A DNA stretch of 64,000 nucleotides, from contig JBBEAY010000017.1 in assembly GCA_040882605.1 (NCBI GenBank), positions 62,001-126,000 of the forward strand, in the 5' to 3' direction. The number at the start of each line of letters is the position of its first letter. The first letter of the stretch is position 1. The stretch comes from JAOUEA01 sp040882605 (GTDB lineage Bacteria; Actinomycetota; UBA4738; HRBIN12). The position numbers and the translations under genes are program-made. Under the pieces are notes generated by a model that was given only the letters and a program-made list of their open reading frames with translations, was not told the origin of the DNA and did no database searches. Of this stretch, positions 16,260-24,361 are shown in pieces.

Positions 16260-16841
16260 CTAGATGGTCGCGAGCACGCGGTCGATCAGGTAGTTCGCGA
16301 ACGACGGACGTACGAGCACCCTCGTCGTGTGGGTGCGCTCGAGCAGGATGACCTGGGTTCTCGCGAAGAGCGTCTGTGCGCACATGCCCGCGCGCCACGA
16401 GGCCGGGTACAGGTCGATGGGACAGCCACTCGCGAGCAGCTCGTGACGATCCGGGCCACCCAGCTCGATCGCGACCCGGTTCGCGCTGACCTCGATCACT
16501 GAGCGGTGCAGGCTCGCTTCTTGATCCTTGGCGAGCGCGGTCTCGAGCTCCTCCACGATCTCGGGGCCGGTGTGCGGAGGGCCGAGCACCAGCCACTCAT
16601 CTGGGCCGAGCCAGAGCACGGCGCGTGGCCCGGCTTCCGATGCGGTGTTGGGCTCGAGGGGAAGCGGGTACGGTGTGCGGCCGGCCAGCGAGGGGTCGAG
16701 TCGAAGCGAGACCTGTGCGAGGAACGGCATGTGCTCGAGGGTGACGCGACCGGCAGTGCGCTGGCTCGCCCGCGCGAGCTCGGCTGCGCTTGAGGCGAGC
16801 GGATCGCGCGCGTAGGACTCAGCCGTCACGGCGCGCTCCAT
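16260..16841 (-). CDS. soxG: Sarcosine oxidase gamma subunit (SoxG), copy 2
   Basis: The 193-residue protein has the recognisable SoxG pattern: PYPLPLEPNTAS, VLWLGPDEWLVLGP, VIEVSANRVAIELGGP, and CPIDLYPASWRAGMCAQTLF near the end. It is a structural GcvT-like subunit of the heterotetramer. It overlaps the upstream soxA by up to 23 bp; a GTG at 16829 is an alternative start. It is the last gene of the minus-strand soxBDAG operon. Confidence 0.92.
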   Translation of the reverse strand: MERAVTAESYARDPLASSAAELARASQRTAGRVTLEHMPFLAQVSLRLDPSLAGRTPYPLPLEPNTASEAGPRAVLWLGPDEWLVLGPPHTGPEIVEELETALAKDQEASLHRSVIEVSANRVAIELGGPDRHELLASGCPIDLYPASWRAGMCAQTLFARTQVILLERTHTTRVLVRPSFANYLIDRVLATI

Positions 16842-19548
16842 CTTGATCGTAGAAGACGGGTGCGGTTACCTCGGCTTCGATAGGACCGTCGAGCGTAGGG
16901 GCTACGACGTGTCCACCGATGCGCTCGCGCCCAGCCGTGACCATGGCGAGCGCGAAGGTGCGACCGAGCTCCGGGCTCCGGTAGCTCGACGTGACGTGGC
17001 CGAGCATCGGCACGGGCGGCGCGGTGTCGGCGTGCTCGGGCGAGACCACCTGGGAGCCCTCGGGCAACCATCGGTCGGGGTCGACCGGCAACAAACCGAC
17101 GAGCTGCTTGCGGTCGGGCCGCACCGTGTCAGGCCGGCGGAGCGAGCGCTTGCCGATGAAGTCGGAATCGTCCTTGCGCACTATCCACGACATGCCGAGG
17201 TCGTGCGGCGTAACGGTGCCGTCGGTGTCCTGCCCGACGATCACGAAGCCCTTCTCCGCGCGCAACACGTGCATCGACTCGGTTCCGTACGGCGTGAGTC
17301 CGAGGGGCGCGCCGGCGGCGAGCACGGCTTCCCACATCGCGGTTCCGTGATGGCCTGCGACGTTGATCTCGTAGGCGAGCTCACCGCTGAAGCTCACACG
17401 CGCGACTCGGGCCGGCATGCTCGCGACCTCACCCTCGCGCCACGTCATGAATGGGAACGCCGCCGCGTCGAGTCCGATGTCGGTGCCGGCCGCGGTGAGC
17501 ACCTCGCGCGCCTTCGGTCCGTTGACGGCGATCGTCGCCCACTGCTCGGTCACGCTCGTCGCGTACACCCGCAGATCGGGCCACTCCGTCTGCAGCCATT
17601 CCTCCACGTGGTCCATAACTTTGGCGGCCCCGCCGGTCGTGGTCGTGATCAGGAAGCGGTCCTCGGCCAGGCGCATCGCGACGCCGTCGTCGAAGACCAT
17701 GCCGTCGAGACCGAGCATGAGGCCGTAGCGGATCGAGCCCACCGCGAGCGTCGACATGCGGTTCGTGTAGAGCCGGTCGAGGAACGTCGCCGCGTCGGGG
17801 CCGACCAGCTCGATCTTGCCGAGCGTGGAAGCGTCCATCACCCCGGCCGCGCGGCGCACGGCGAGGCACTCTCGCTCGACCGCGCTGTGCAGCGGCTCGA
17901 CACCTTCCGGGAAGTACCAGGGGCGCTTCCACTGGCCGACGTTCTCGAAGACGGCTCCCCGTTCGACGTGCAGATCGTGCATCGGGGTCGTGCGGATCGG
18001 ATCGAGCAGCACCGGTCCGCGGTCGACGCCGGCGAGCACCGAGTAGGGGACCGGCGTGTACGGGGGCCGGCTGTTCGTGGGGCCCTGTGCCCCGGGCCCC
18101 TCGCCCCACGCCTGGTTCACGATGGCCGTGGTGAGTGCGCCGCTCGTGCGGCCTTGGTCGATCGCGGTGCCGATGTACGTCGCGCGCTTCACGTGCTCCG
18201 TCGAGCGGAGCTCGTGGCCGACCGCGTCGAGCACGTCGGCGACGGTCGAGTCGCGCTGCAGATCGACGAAGTGCTCCGAGAGGTCGTCCGCGGGCGTGTA
18301 CCAATAGGGAACGCTCGACGGCACCTCACCGGCCGCCGCGCCGACGACCGTGAGCCATGACGGGCCGCGGCCACCGGAAGGGCCGCCGGGCCGGGCGTTC
18401 GGGGCGTCAGGCACGAAGCAGGTGCGGTCGTCGTCCCATCGCAGACCGCCGCCGATGCCTCGCCAGAGCTGCGCTGTCGGGTTCCAGCCCCCGGAGACGA
18501 GCACCAGATCAGCATCGAAGGTCTCGGTCGCACCGCCGGGCCCCGCGATCGTGACCGAACGGACACCCTGATCACCGTCGGCGGCCACCACGGCGCACGC
18601 AGTGCGCACATCGATGCCGACGGCTCGAGCGGCGTCGGTAGCTTTGCCGCCTTCCCCCGGGTCGACGATCGTGGCGATCTCGAGTCCCTTGGCTGTGAGC
18701 GCCGTCGCCGCCTCGTGCCCGGCGTGGTTCGTGCTGAACACGACGGCGCGCTCGCCCGCCAGCACGCCGAAGCGATCGGCGAATAGGAGCGCGGCCGAGG
18801 CGAGCATCACGCCGGGCAGGTCGTTGCGGGCGAACGCGATCGGGCGCTCATGCGCGCCGCTCGCGAGCACGACTCGCCCCGCACGCACATGGTGCACACG
18901 CTCGATCGGAGTCGACCGTTCGTACACCACGATGTATCCGTCGTCGTAGACGCCGAGCGCGGTGGCGTCGGTGAGCACCGTGACCTCCGAAGCCGATGCG
19001 AGGGCGCCGCTGGTCGTCGCGATCCACCCCAGCGCCGGCTCGCCGTCGACCTCGTCACCGCTCGTGGCTGTGCCGCCCGTCCACGACCGCTCGTCGACGA
19101 GCATCACGCGGTCTCCCGCCTGTGCGGCTTCGAACGCAGCTCGCAGCCCCGCCACGCCGGCCCCGATCACGAGCGTCTCGACGTGCGCGTGCCGATGCCG
19201 TGCGGCAGGCGCGCCCGTGTCACCGGGGGGCAGACGCCCAACGCCAGGCCGGGGCATCGCGACCAACCCGTCGACGAGCGGCACCCCCGTCGCCGGCACG
19301 ATCGGCCGGAACACGGGCGCCGACAGCTCGACGAACGCGTTCGGTTCCTCGACGCCGGCCGCGAACACGCCGCGTGGCCGGCTTCGCAGAGGCGAGCGGG
19401 CGACCACATGGACGCCGTTCGCGATCAGCGCGCTCGCAAGCGTGTCGCCCGCGAAGCCCTCGCACGATCGGCCGTCGAACGTGAAGGCGAGCGGGCGCGA
19501 CCGGTCGATGCCGTGCCCGGCCGGCGCGGCGAGCCGCCGCCCCGTCAC
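16819..19548 (-). CDS. soxA: Sarcosine oxidase alpha subunit (SoxA), classical type, copy 2
   Basis: The 909 residues are collinear with classical TSOX alpha: an N-terminal ferredoxin-like domain with its cluster cysteines gone (DTLASALIANGVHVVARSP), an NAD/FAD Rossmann domain (VETLVIGAGVAGLRAAFEA near 125), a helical arm without the CxC motif (residues about 440-480), and a C-terminal GcvT domain (about 510-905) that binds THF. With SoxB it converts sarcosine to glycine plus methylene-THF and hydrogen peroxide in known systems. It overlaps soxD by 4 bp upstream and soxG downstream. The contrast with copy 1 suggests different electron acceptors or substrates. Confidence 0.95.
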   Translation of the reverse strand: MTGRRLAAPAGHGIDRSRPLAFTFDGRSCEGFAGDTLASALIANGVHVVARSPLRSRPRGVFAAGVEEPNAFVELSAPVFRPIVPATGVPLVDGLVAMPRPGVGRLPPGDTGAPAARHRHAHVETLVIGAGVAGLRAAFEAAQAGDRVMLVDERSWTGGTATSGDEVDGEPALGWIATTSGALASASEVTVLTDATALGVYDDGYIVVYERSTPIERVHHVRAGRVVLASGAHERPIAFARNDLPGVMLASAALLFADRFGVLAGERAVVFSTNHAGHEAATALTAKGLEIATIVDPGEGGKATDAARAVGIDVRTACAVVAADGDQGVRSVTIAGPGGATETFDADLVLVSGGWNPTAQLWRGIGGGLRWDDDRTCFVPDAPNARPGGPSGGRGPSWLTVVGAAAGEVPSSVPYWYTPADDLSEHFVDLQRDSTVADVLDAVGHELRSTEHVKRATYIGTAIDQGRTSGALTTAIVNQAWGEGPGAQGPTNSRPPYTPVPYSVLAGVDRGPVLLDPIRTTPMHDLHVERGAVFENVGQWKRPWYFPEGVEPLHSAVERECLAVRRAAGVMDASTLGKIELVGPDAATFLDRLYTNRMSTLAVGSIRYGLMLGLDGMVFDDGVAMRLAEDRFLITTTTGGAAKVMDHVEEWLQTEWPDLRVYATSVTEQWATIAVNGPKAREVLTAAGTDIGLDAAAFPFMTWREGEVASMPARVARVSFSGELAYEINVAGHHGTAMWEAVLAAGAPLGLTPYGTESMHVLRAEKGFVIVGQDTDGTVTPHDLGMSWIVRKDDSDFIGKRSLRRPDTVRPDRKQLVGLLPVDPDRWLPEGSQVVSPEHADTAPPVPMLGHVTSSYRSPELGRTFALAMVTAGRERIGGHVVAPTLDGPIEAEVTAPVFYDQDGARRDG

Positions 19549-19832
19549 CGAGCCGAGCCTTCCGGGGGCGGTTCCTCGCCCACCCGGTAGGAGGCGCCGA
19601 TCTCATTGGTCGCCGTGTTCCGTGTGAGGTTGAACCAGCGGCGGCAGCCGGCAGTGTGCATCCATCGTTCGGACCACCATCCGCGCGGGTTGTCGCGCAT
19701 GAACAGGTAGTCGGCCCACTCCTCGTCGGAGAGCGACTCGGGGTCCGAAGGGTAGGCGATGTGGGCTTGGCCACCGTAGCGGAACTCGATCTCATCGCGT
19801 GGTCCGCACCACGGGCAGGGGATCAAGAGCAT
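19545..19832 (-). CDS. soxD: Sarcosine oxidase delta subunit (SoxD), copy 2
   Basis: The 95-residue protein is a canonical SoxD: LLIPCPWCGPRDEIEFRYGG, LFMRDNPRGWWSERWMH and GCRRWFNLTRNTATNEI, with the three cysteines and histidine of the zinc site. The stop overlaps the soxA start by 4 bp. It starts 5 bp after the stop of the frameshifted YjbR-like gene, which separates it from soxB. Confidence 0.95.
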   Translation of the reverse strand: MLLIPCPWCGPRDEIEFRYGGQAHIAYPSDPESLSDEEWADYLFMRDNPRGWWSERWMHTAGCRRWFNLTRNTATNEIGASYRVGEEPPPEGSAR

Positions 19833-19836
19833 GCGG

Positions 19837-20183
19837 TCACCGCCGTCCTTCGTCGAACGACGCGACCAGGAGCTTCGGGGCGGTCATGCGCCAAGCCTCG
19901 ACGATCAGCTCGCGCACCTCGCCGCTGTCGACCTTCGACAGCACAGCCCCAACCCAACCGCTCGGGCCGACATAGGCGGCGCGAACCACGCATCGGCGTC
20001 CATCGCGATGAGAGCCCGCTGCTCGTCGTGTACCGACTTGATCCACGCCCGCCGCTCGTGCTCGCTGAATGTCATGAACATCTTGTCCCGCACGCGGAAC
20101 GTCGCCGTCTCCCAGGTCTCGCGCTCTTCCGCCTCAGGAAGCGAGAGGGCGAACGCGCGCACGGTCGACGCTCGGATGCCCAC
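19837..20183 (-). pseudogene. MmcQ/YjbR-like protein, frameshifted
   Basis: Two adjoining frames together make one about 115-residue YjbR-like DNA-binding-fold protein. The first part runs from GTG 20183 (RAFALSLPEAEERETWET, KMFMTFSEHERRAWIK). The second part is YVGPSGWVGAVLSK and VEAWRMTAPKLL, ending at 19837. The frame changes near 19973-19980, where GCGCCGCC-TAT lacks one base compared with the expected Pro-Pro-Tyr coding. YjbR proteins have no firmly known function. It may be a real single-base deletion or an assembly error; the two halves are otherwise well preserved, which favours recent loss or error. It sits inside the soxBDAG operon. Confidence 0.75.
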
Positions 20184-20193
20184 GCCCGCATCC

Positions 20194-21393
20194 TCAGTGC
20201 GCGACGGCGGCCGCGCCGTGCTCGTCGATGAGGGCGCCGGTCGTGAAGCGGGCGAGCGAGAATGGCCTCGCGAGGGGACCCGGCTCACCGTTCGCGATCG
20301 TCTCGGCGTAAATCCAACCGGAGCCCGGCGTTCCCTTGAACCCGCCGGTGCCCCATCCGCAATTGATGAACAACCCATCGATCGGAGTCCGGTCGACGAT
20401 CGGTGAGGCGTCGGGGCAGACATCGACGATGCCGCCCCACGTTCGGAGCACCGAGGCGTGGGCGAACATCGGGAACAGCTCGAGCGCCGCAGCCATCTGG
20501 TGCTCGATCACGTGGAACGATCCGCGCTGGCCGTAGCCGATGTAGGCGTCGATGCCGGCGCCCATGACGAGCTCGCCCTTGTCGGCCTGCGACACGTACA
20601 CGTGCACTGCGTTCGACATGACCACGCAGTCGAGCACCGGCTCGTACAGGGCGCTCACGAGCGCCTGCAACGGATGCGACTGCACCGGGAGCCGCAACCC
20701 GACCATCGACGCGAGCACACTCGTGTGCCCGGCGGCGGCGAGCGCGACCTTCCCGGCGCGGATCGTGCCGCGCGAGGTCTCGACGCCTTCCACTCGGCCG
20801 CCGGCGCCCCGCACGAACCCCGTTACCTCGGCGTGTTCGACGATGTCGACGCCGAGGCGGTCGGCGCCGCGCGCATACCCCCACGCCACCTTGTCGTGGC
20901 GGGCGACGCCGCCGCGACGCTGCAACGTTCCCCCGAGCACCGGGTAGCGCACGTCGGGCGAGGTATTCACGACGGGCGCGAACGCTTTCACACCGTCGGC
21001 GTCGAGCCATTCCGCGTCGACGCTGTTCAGCCGGTTCGCCTCGACCCGTCGCATGCTCGACCGAACGTCGCCGAGGTCGTGCGCCAGGTTCAGCACGCCG
21101 CGCTGGCTGAACTGCATGTCGAAGCCGAGCGTCTCCTCGAGCGCTTCCCAGAGCTTCAGGGAATGCTCGTAGATCTCGGCCGACTCGTCCCATAGGTAGT
21201 TCGACCGGATGATCGTGGTGTTCCGCGCCATGTTGCCGCCGCCGAGCCAGCCCTTCTCGACCACGCAGACGTCGGTGATGCCGTGGTGTGCGGCCAGGTA
21301 GTAGGCGGTGGCCAGCCCGTGACCCCCTGCGCCGACGATGACGACGTCGTAGGCCGGCTTCGGTTCCGCGGTACGCCAATAGCGCTCAGCCAT
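20194..21393 (-). CDS. soxB: Sarcosine oxidase beta subunit (SoxB), copy 2
   Basis: The 399-residue flavoprotein has the FAD motif YDVVIVGAGGHGLATAYYLA (15-34), GGGNMARNTT at 51-60 and GVARHDKVAWGYARGAD, where H166 is the expected covalent-FMN histidine. GWGTGGFKGTPGSGW near the end is typical of SoxB. The open frame extends upstream, but the ATG at 21393 (MAERYWRT) gives family length and is preceded by TACCCT at 8 nt, so the operon is probably leaderless. It diverges from the iclR-family gene at 21479, its likely regulator. Confidence 0.95.
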   Translation of the reverse strand: MAERYWRTAEPKPAYDVVIVGAGGHGLATAYYLAAHHGITDVCVVEKGWLGGGNMARNTTIIRSNYLWDESAEIYEHSLKLWEALEETLGFDMQFSQRGVLNLAHDLGDVRSSMRRVEANRLNSVDAEWLDADGVKAFAPVVNTSPDVRYPVLGGTLQRRGGVARHDKVAWGYARGADRLGVDIVEHAEVTGFVRGAGGRVEGVETSRGTIRAGKVALAAAGHTSVLASMVGLRLPVQSHPLQALVSALYEPVLDCVVMSNAVHVYVSQADKGELVMGAGIDAYIGYGQRGSFHVIEHQMAAALELFPMFAHASVLRTWGGIVDVCPDASPIVDRTPIDGLFINCGWGTGGFKGTPGSGWIYAETIANGEPGPLARPFSLARFTTGALIDEHGAAAVAH

Positions 21394-21401
21394 CGCGGCC
21401 A

Positions 21402-21407
21402 AGGGTA
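21402..21407 (-). promoter_or_regulatory. Putative -10 box of leaderless soxB operon promoter
   Basis: TACCCT on the minus strand lies 8 nt from the soxB ATG at 21393. No Shine-Dalgarno is present. Confidence 0.4.
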
Positions 21408-21413
21408 GGGGTT

Positions 21414-21442
21414 TTGACAGGTATGTCGCCCGGGCGTAGCGT
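21414..21442 (+). promoter_or_regulatory. Putative sigma-70-type promoter of the second iclR gene
   Basis: TTGACA (21414-21419), a 17-bp spacer and TAGCGT (21437-21442, fitting TAnnnT) make the best -35/-10 pair in the window, 36 bp before the ATG at 21479. It overlaps the divergent soxB promoter, so the IclR protein could control both. Confidence 0.5.
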
Positions 21443-21478
21443 CGCACACGGTTGCGCACGAGATCGGAGCGTTGCGGC

Positions 21479-22270
21479 ATGCGAGACGACAAAGAGAGCA
21501 GCGGGAACCTCCAGTCGGTGCGCCGGGCGATCCGCGCGCTCGAGCTGATCAGTGAGCACGGCGAACTCGGCGTGACTGAGCTCGGCCGCAAGCTCGAGGT
21601 GCACAAGGCGACCGCTTCACGGCTGATGACGACGCTCGCCGAACGCGGGTTCGTTGAGCGCGATCCGATCTCGGAGAAGTTCCGGCTCGGGTTCGGATTG
21701 ATCTCGCTCGCCGGTGCGGCCGTCGGCGGCAACGATCTCGTGCGCGCGGCGCGCCCGATCCTCGACGATCTCGCGGAGCGCACACGCGAGACGGTGAACC
21801 TCGGCGTGCTCTCGGGGGAGTCGGTCGTCTACGTCGATCAAGTCACCGGGACGTGTTCGATCGTGAGCGTGAGCTGGGTCGGACAGCGCACGCCGTTGCA
21901 CTGCACCTCGAACGGCAAGGTGCTGCTGGCGTTCGCCACCGAGGCCGAGCGCGATCGTCTGCTGCGGGGGCCGCTTCCACGGCTCACCCCACGCACCATC
22001 ACCGACGTGCGGAAGCTTCGCACGCAGCTCTCGGAGATCCGAACCCGCGGCTACGCCCAGACGCTGGAAGAGCTCGAGAAGGGATTGAACGCCGTGGCAG
22101 CGCCCGTGCGCGGCATGAGCGGCGACCTCGTCGCTGCGCTCAGCGTGTCGGGGCCGGCCTTCCGCATGCGAGCGGTGGACCTTCCTCGTTTCGGAAGGTT
22201 CGCGGCTGACTCGGCGCTCGCCATATCGAGGCGGCTCGGCTACGTCGACCGGGGTGTGCGGGCGGTATGA
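21479..22270 (+). CDS. IclR-family transcriptional regulator (second)
   Basis: This 263-residue regulator has an N-terminal winged helix (LQSVRRAIRALELISEHG, then ELGRKLEVHKATASRLMTTL) and a C-terminal effector domain (HCTSNGKVLLAFA, GMSGDLVAALSVSGP). The ATG at 21479 gives family length. It diverges from soxB copy 2 by 85 bp and overlaps the PLP-enzyme gene by ATGA, so it likely regulates the sox operon and is co-transcribed with that enzyme. Confidence 0.92.
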   Translation: MRDDKESSGNLQSVRRAIRALELISEHGELGVTELGRKLEVHKATASRLMTTLAERGFVERDPISEKFRLGFGLISLAGAAVGGNDLVRAARPILDDLAERTRETVNLGVLSGESVVYVDQVTGTCSIVSVSWVGQRTPLHCTSNGKVLLAFATEAERDRLLRGPLPRLTPRTITDVRKLRTQLSEIRTRGYAQTLEELEKGLNAVAAPVRGMSGDLVAALSVSGPAFRMRAVDLPRFGRFAADSALAISRRLGYVDRGVRAV

Positions 22271-23316
22271 GCGCGTCGCCGATCGCGTGGGACGCTCAGC
22301 GCGCCGAGATTCCGACCTTGCTCGACGCGATCGGCCGGACCCCGCTGGTGCGTTTGCAACGTGTAGCGCCTCCCGGCGTGGAGGTGTTCGCCAAGGTGGA
22401 GTGGTACGGCCCGACGGGATCGGTGAAGGACCGCATCTACGCCGCGATGCTCGCAAGAGCCGAGGAGCGCGGAGACCTCAAGCCCGGCATGACGATCATC
22501 GAGTGCACGACCGGCAACGCCGGGATCGCGTGCTCGGCGGTCGCGGCGATCAAGGGCTACCGGTGCACGATCGTGATGCCCGAGGGCATGAGCAACGAGC
22601 GCAAGACGATGATCAGGGCCTACGGCGCTGACCTCGTGCTCACGCCCGGCGCCGGCACCGATATCGACCTGGCGCTCGCGAAGATGCGCGAGATCGTGGC
22701 CGCCGACCCCGACAGGTATTTCTTCCCGGGGGAGTTCGAGAACCCCGACAACCCCGAGGCGCAGCTCGCGAGCGGCGAGGAGATCTGGGAGCAGACCGGT
22801 GGTCGCGTCGACGCGGTCGTCGGCGCCCAGGGCACGGGCGGATGGATCAGCGGGGTCGCACACGCGCTCAAGGCTCGCAACCCGTCGGTGCTCGCCTTCG
22901 CGGTCGAGCCGGCCGAATGTCCGCTGATCACCGATCACACCTGGGGCACCCACGGCGTGCCCGGCATCGCCGATGGCATCGTGCCGGCGAACCTCGATCT
23001 CGCCGCGATGGACGGCATCGTCACAGTCTCCACCGAGGAAGCGCTCGTGACCGCGCGGCGTCTCGCGCGCGAGGAAGGACTCTTGTGCGGCCCCTCGTCG
23101 GGCATCAACGTGGCGGCCGTGCACAAGGTGATCGATCATCATCCGGAGCTACACCGCGTCGTGACCGCGATCTGCGATACCGGACAGCGTTACCTGTCGG
23201 GTGAGCTCTACGGCGAGAAGCTCGAGGTCGAAGAACCCGAGCGCGACCACACGCTCGACCCCGACACCGTCACGGCGATCGAGGCACATCGCGACCGCCT
23301 CGAGTTCATCTCGTAG
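22267..23316 (+). CDS. Cysteine synthase/cystathionine beta-synthase-like PLP enzyme
   Basis: The 349-residue fold-type II PLP enzyme has the Schiff-base lysine in PTGSVKDRIY (K54), the phosphate/carboxylate loop CTTGNAGIA (cysteine synthases usually have TSGNTG) and GAQGTGGWISGV. It would carry out beta-replacement or beta-elimination on an activated serine or cysteine. The altered loop and translational coupling to an IclR regulator of a sarcosine oxidase operon suggest a catabolic or non-standard substrate rather than housekeeping cysteine synthesis; this is inference. It ends 8 bp from the convergent metallopeptidase. Confidence 0.85.
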   Translation: MSASPIAWDAQRAEIPTLLDAIGRTPLVRLQRVAPPGVEVFAKVEWYGPTGSVKDRIYAAMLARAEERGDLKPGMTIIECTTGNAGIACSAVAAIKGYRCTIVMPEGMSNERKTMIRAYGADLVLTPGAGTDIDLALAKMREIVAADPDRYFFPGEFENPDNPEAQLASGEEIWEQTGGRVDAVVGAQGTGGWISGVAHALKARNPSVLAFAVEPAECPLITDHTWGTHGVPGIADGIVPANLDLAAMDGIVTVSTEEALVTARRLAREEGLLCGPSSGINVAAVHKVIDHHPELHRVVTAICDTGQRYLSGELYGEKLEVEEPERDHTLDPDTVTAIEAHRDRLEFIS

Positions 23317-23324
23317 CGATCTCG

Positions 23325-24269
23325 CTAGAGCGGGTCAGCCTGGAACGTGTCGCAGTCCTTGGGGTCGCCTGAGTCGAAGCCGATCTGGAACCATCTCGCG
23401 CGCTGCTCAGACGAGCCGTGGGTCCAGCTCTCGGGGTCGATGCGCCCCGTGGTCGTCTCCTGGATGCGGTCGTCGCCGACCGACTCGGCCGCGGCAAGGC
23501 CTTCCTGCAGGTCGCCCGGCGAGAGCTCCTCATCTGCGAAGGCAGCGTGGCCCCAGACTCCGGCGAGGCAGTCGGCCTGCAGCTCGAGTCGAACCGACAT
23601 GTCGTTGGCGCGACCGGGATCCTCCTGGGAGATGCGTTGCACCTCGGCGTTGATGCCGAGCAGGTTCTGCACGTGGTGGCCGTACTCGTGTGCGATCACG
23701 TACGCCTGCGCGAAGTCGCCGGGCGCCCCGAAGCGGGTGCGCAACTCACGGAAGAACGAGAGGTCCAGATATACCTTGCTGTCCGCCGGGCAATAGAACG
23801 GGCCGGTCGCGCTGGTGCCGGGTCCGCAAGCAGTCTGCTTCTGAACCTCGAAGACTGCAAGATTTGCCTCTTCATAGCGCCGACCGGATTCGGCGAAGAT
23901 ATCGGTCCACGTCGCGTTCACGTCGTCGACCACCGCGTTCACGAATCCGAAGAGCTTGTCGTCGGGGTCGAGCGGGGTCGTGGTGTCGCCCTCGCCCCCG
24001 GCCGGTGCTTGGTCGAGACCCGAGAAGACATCGCCGCCCAGCACGTCTCCGAGGCCGCCGCCGTCGCCACCGAAGATCTGTGGGCCCACGCAGACCGCAA
24101 GCACGATCAACAGCACGATGAGGCCGATGCCCCCGCCTGTGCCTATCGGGATCGGGAACCCACCTCTGCCGTTGCCTCCCCCCAAGCTCGGGAAGCTCAT
24201 GCCGCCGCCGGTGGAACCCGTGCCTCGATAGTCCTCTACGTTCGCGCTTCGTCTGCGTTTCAGTTTCAT
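23325..24269 (-). CDS. YpfJ-family neutral zinc metallopeptidase
   Basis: The 314-residue membrane-anchored protein has a Gly-rich N-terminus, one transmembrane helix (about 46-65), an acidic Gly-rich linker and a C-terminal zinc peptidase domain with HEYGHH at 194-199. An Ala/Glu-rich helix follows, and four cysteines (C148, C160, C234, C307) may form disulfides outside the cell. This is the PF04228 family, whose substrates are unknown. The start ATG lacks an obvious ribosome site. It is a stand-alone gene between the PLP enzyme (convergent) and the amidase (divergent). Confidence 0.92.
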   Translation of the reverse strand: MKLKRRRSANVEDYRGTGSTGGGMSFPSLGGGNGRGGFPIPIGTGGGIGLIVLLIVLAVCVGPQIFGGDGGGLGDVLGGDVFSGLDQAPAGGEGDTTTPLDPDDKLFGFVNAVVDDVNATWTDIFAESGRRYEEANLAVFEVQKQTACGPGTSATGPFYCPADSKVYLDLSFFRELRTRFGAPGDFAQAYVIAHEYGHHVQNLLGINAEVQRISQEDPGRANDMSVRLELQADCLAGVWGHAAFADEELSPGDLQEGLAAAESVGDDRIQETTTGRIDPESWTHGSSEQRARWFQIGFDSGDPKDCDTFQADPL

Positions 24270-24348
24270 ATCGCCATCGTGTCTTCCCAGGACCGTCGCA
24301 CTCGAACCCTCTGCCCGGCACCGGTTCCCTCGTCGCGTCGCCTCGAGA

Positions 24349-24354
24349 TAGGGT
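24349..24354 (+). promoter_or_regulatory. Putative -10 box of leaderless amidase promoter
   Basis: TAGGGT lies 7 nt before the ATG at 24362, without a Shine-Dalgarno. Confidence 0.4.
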
Positions 24355-24361
24355 TCGCGCC

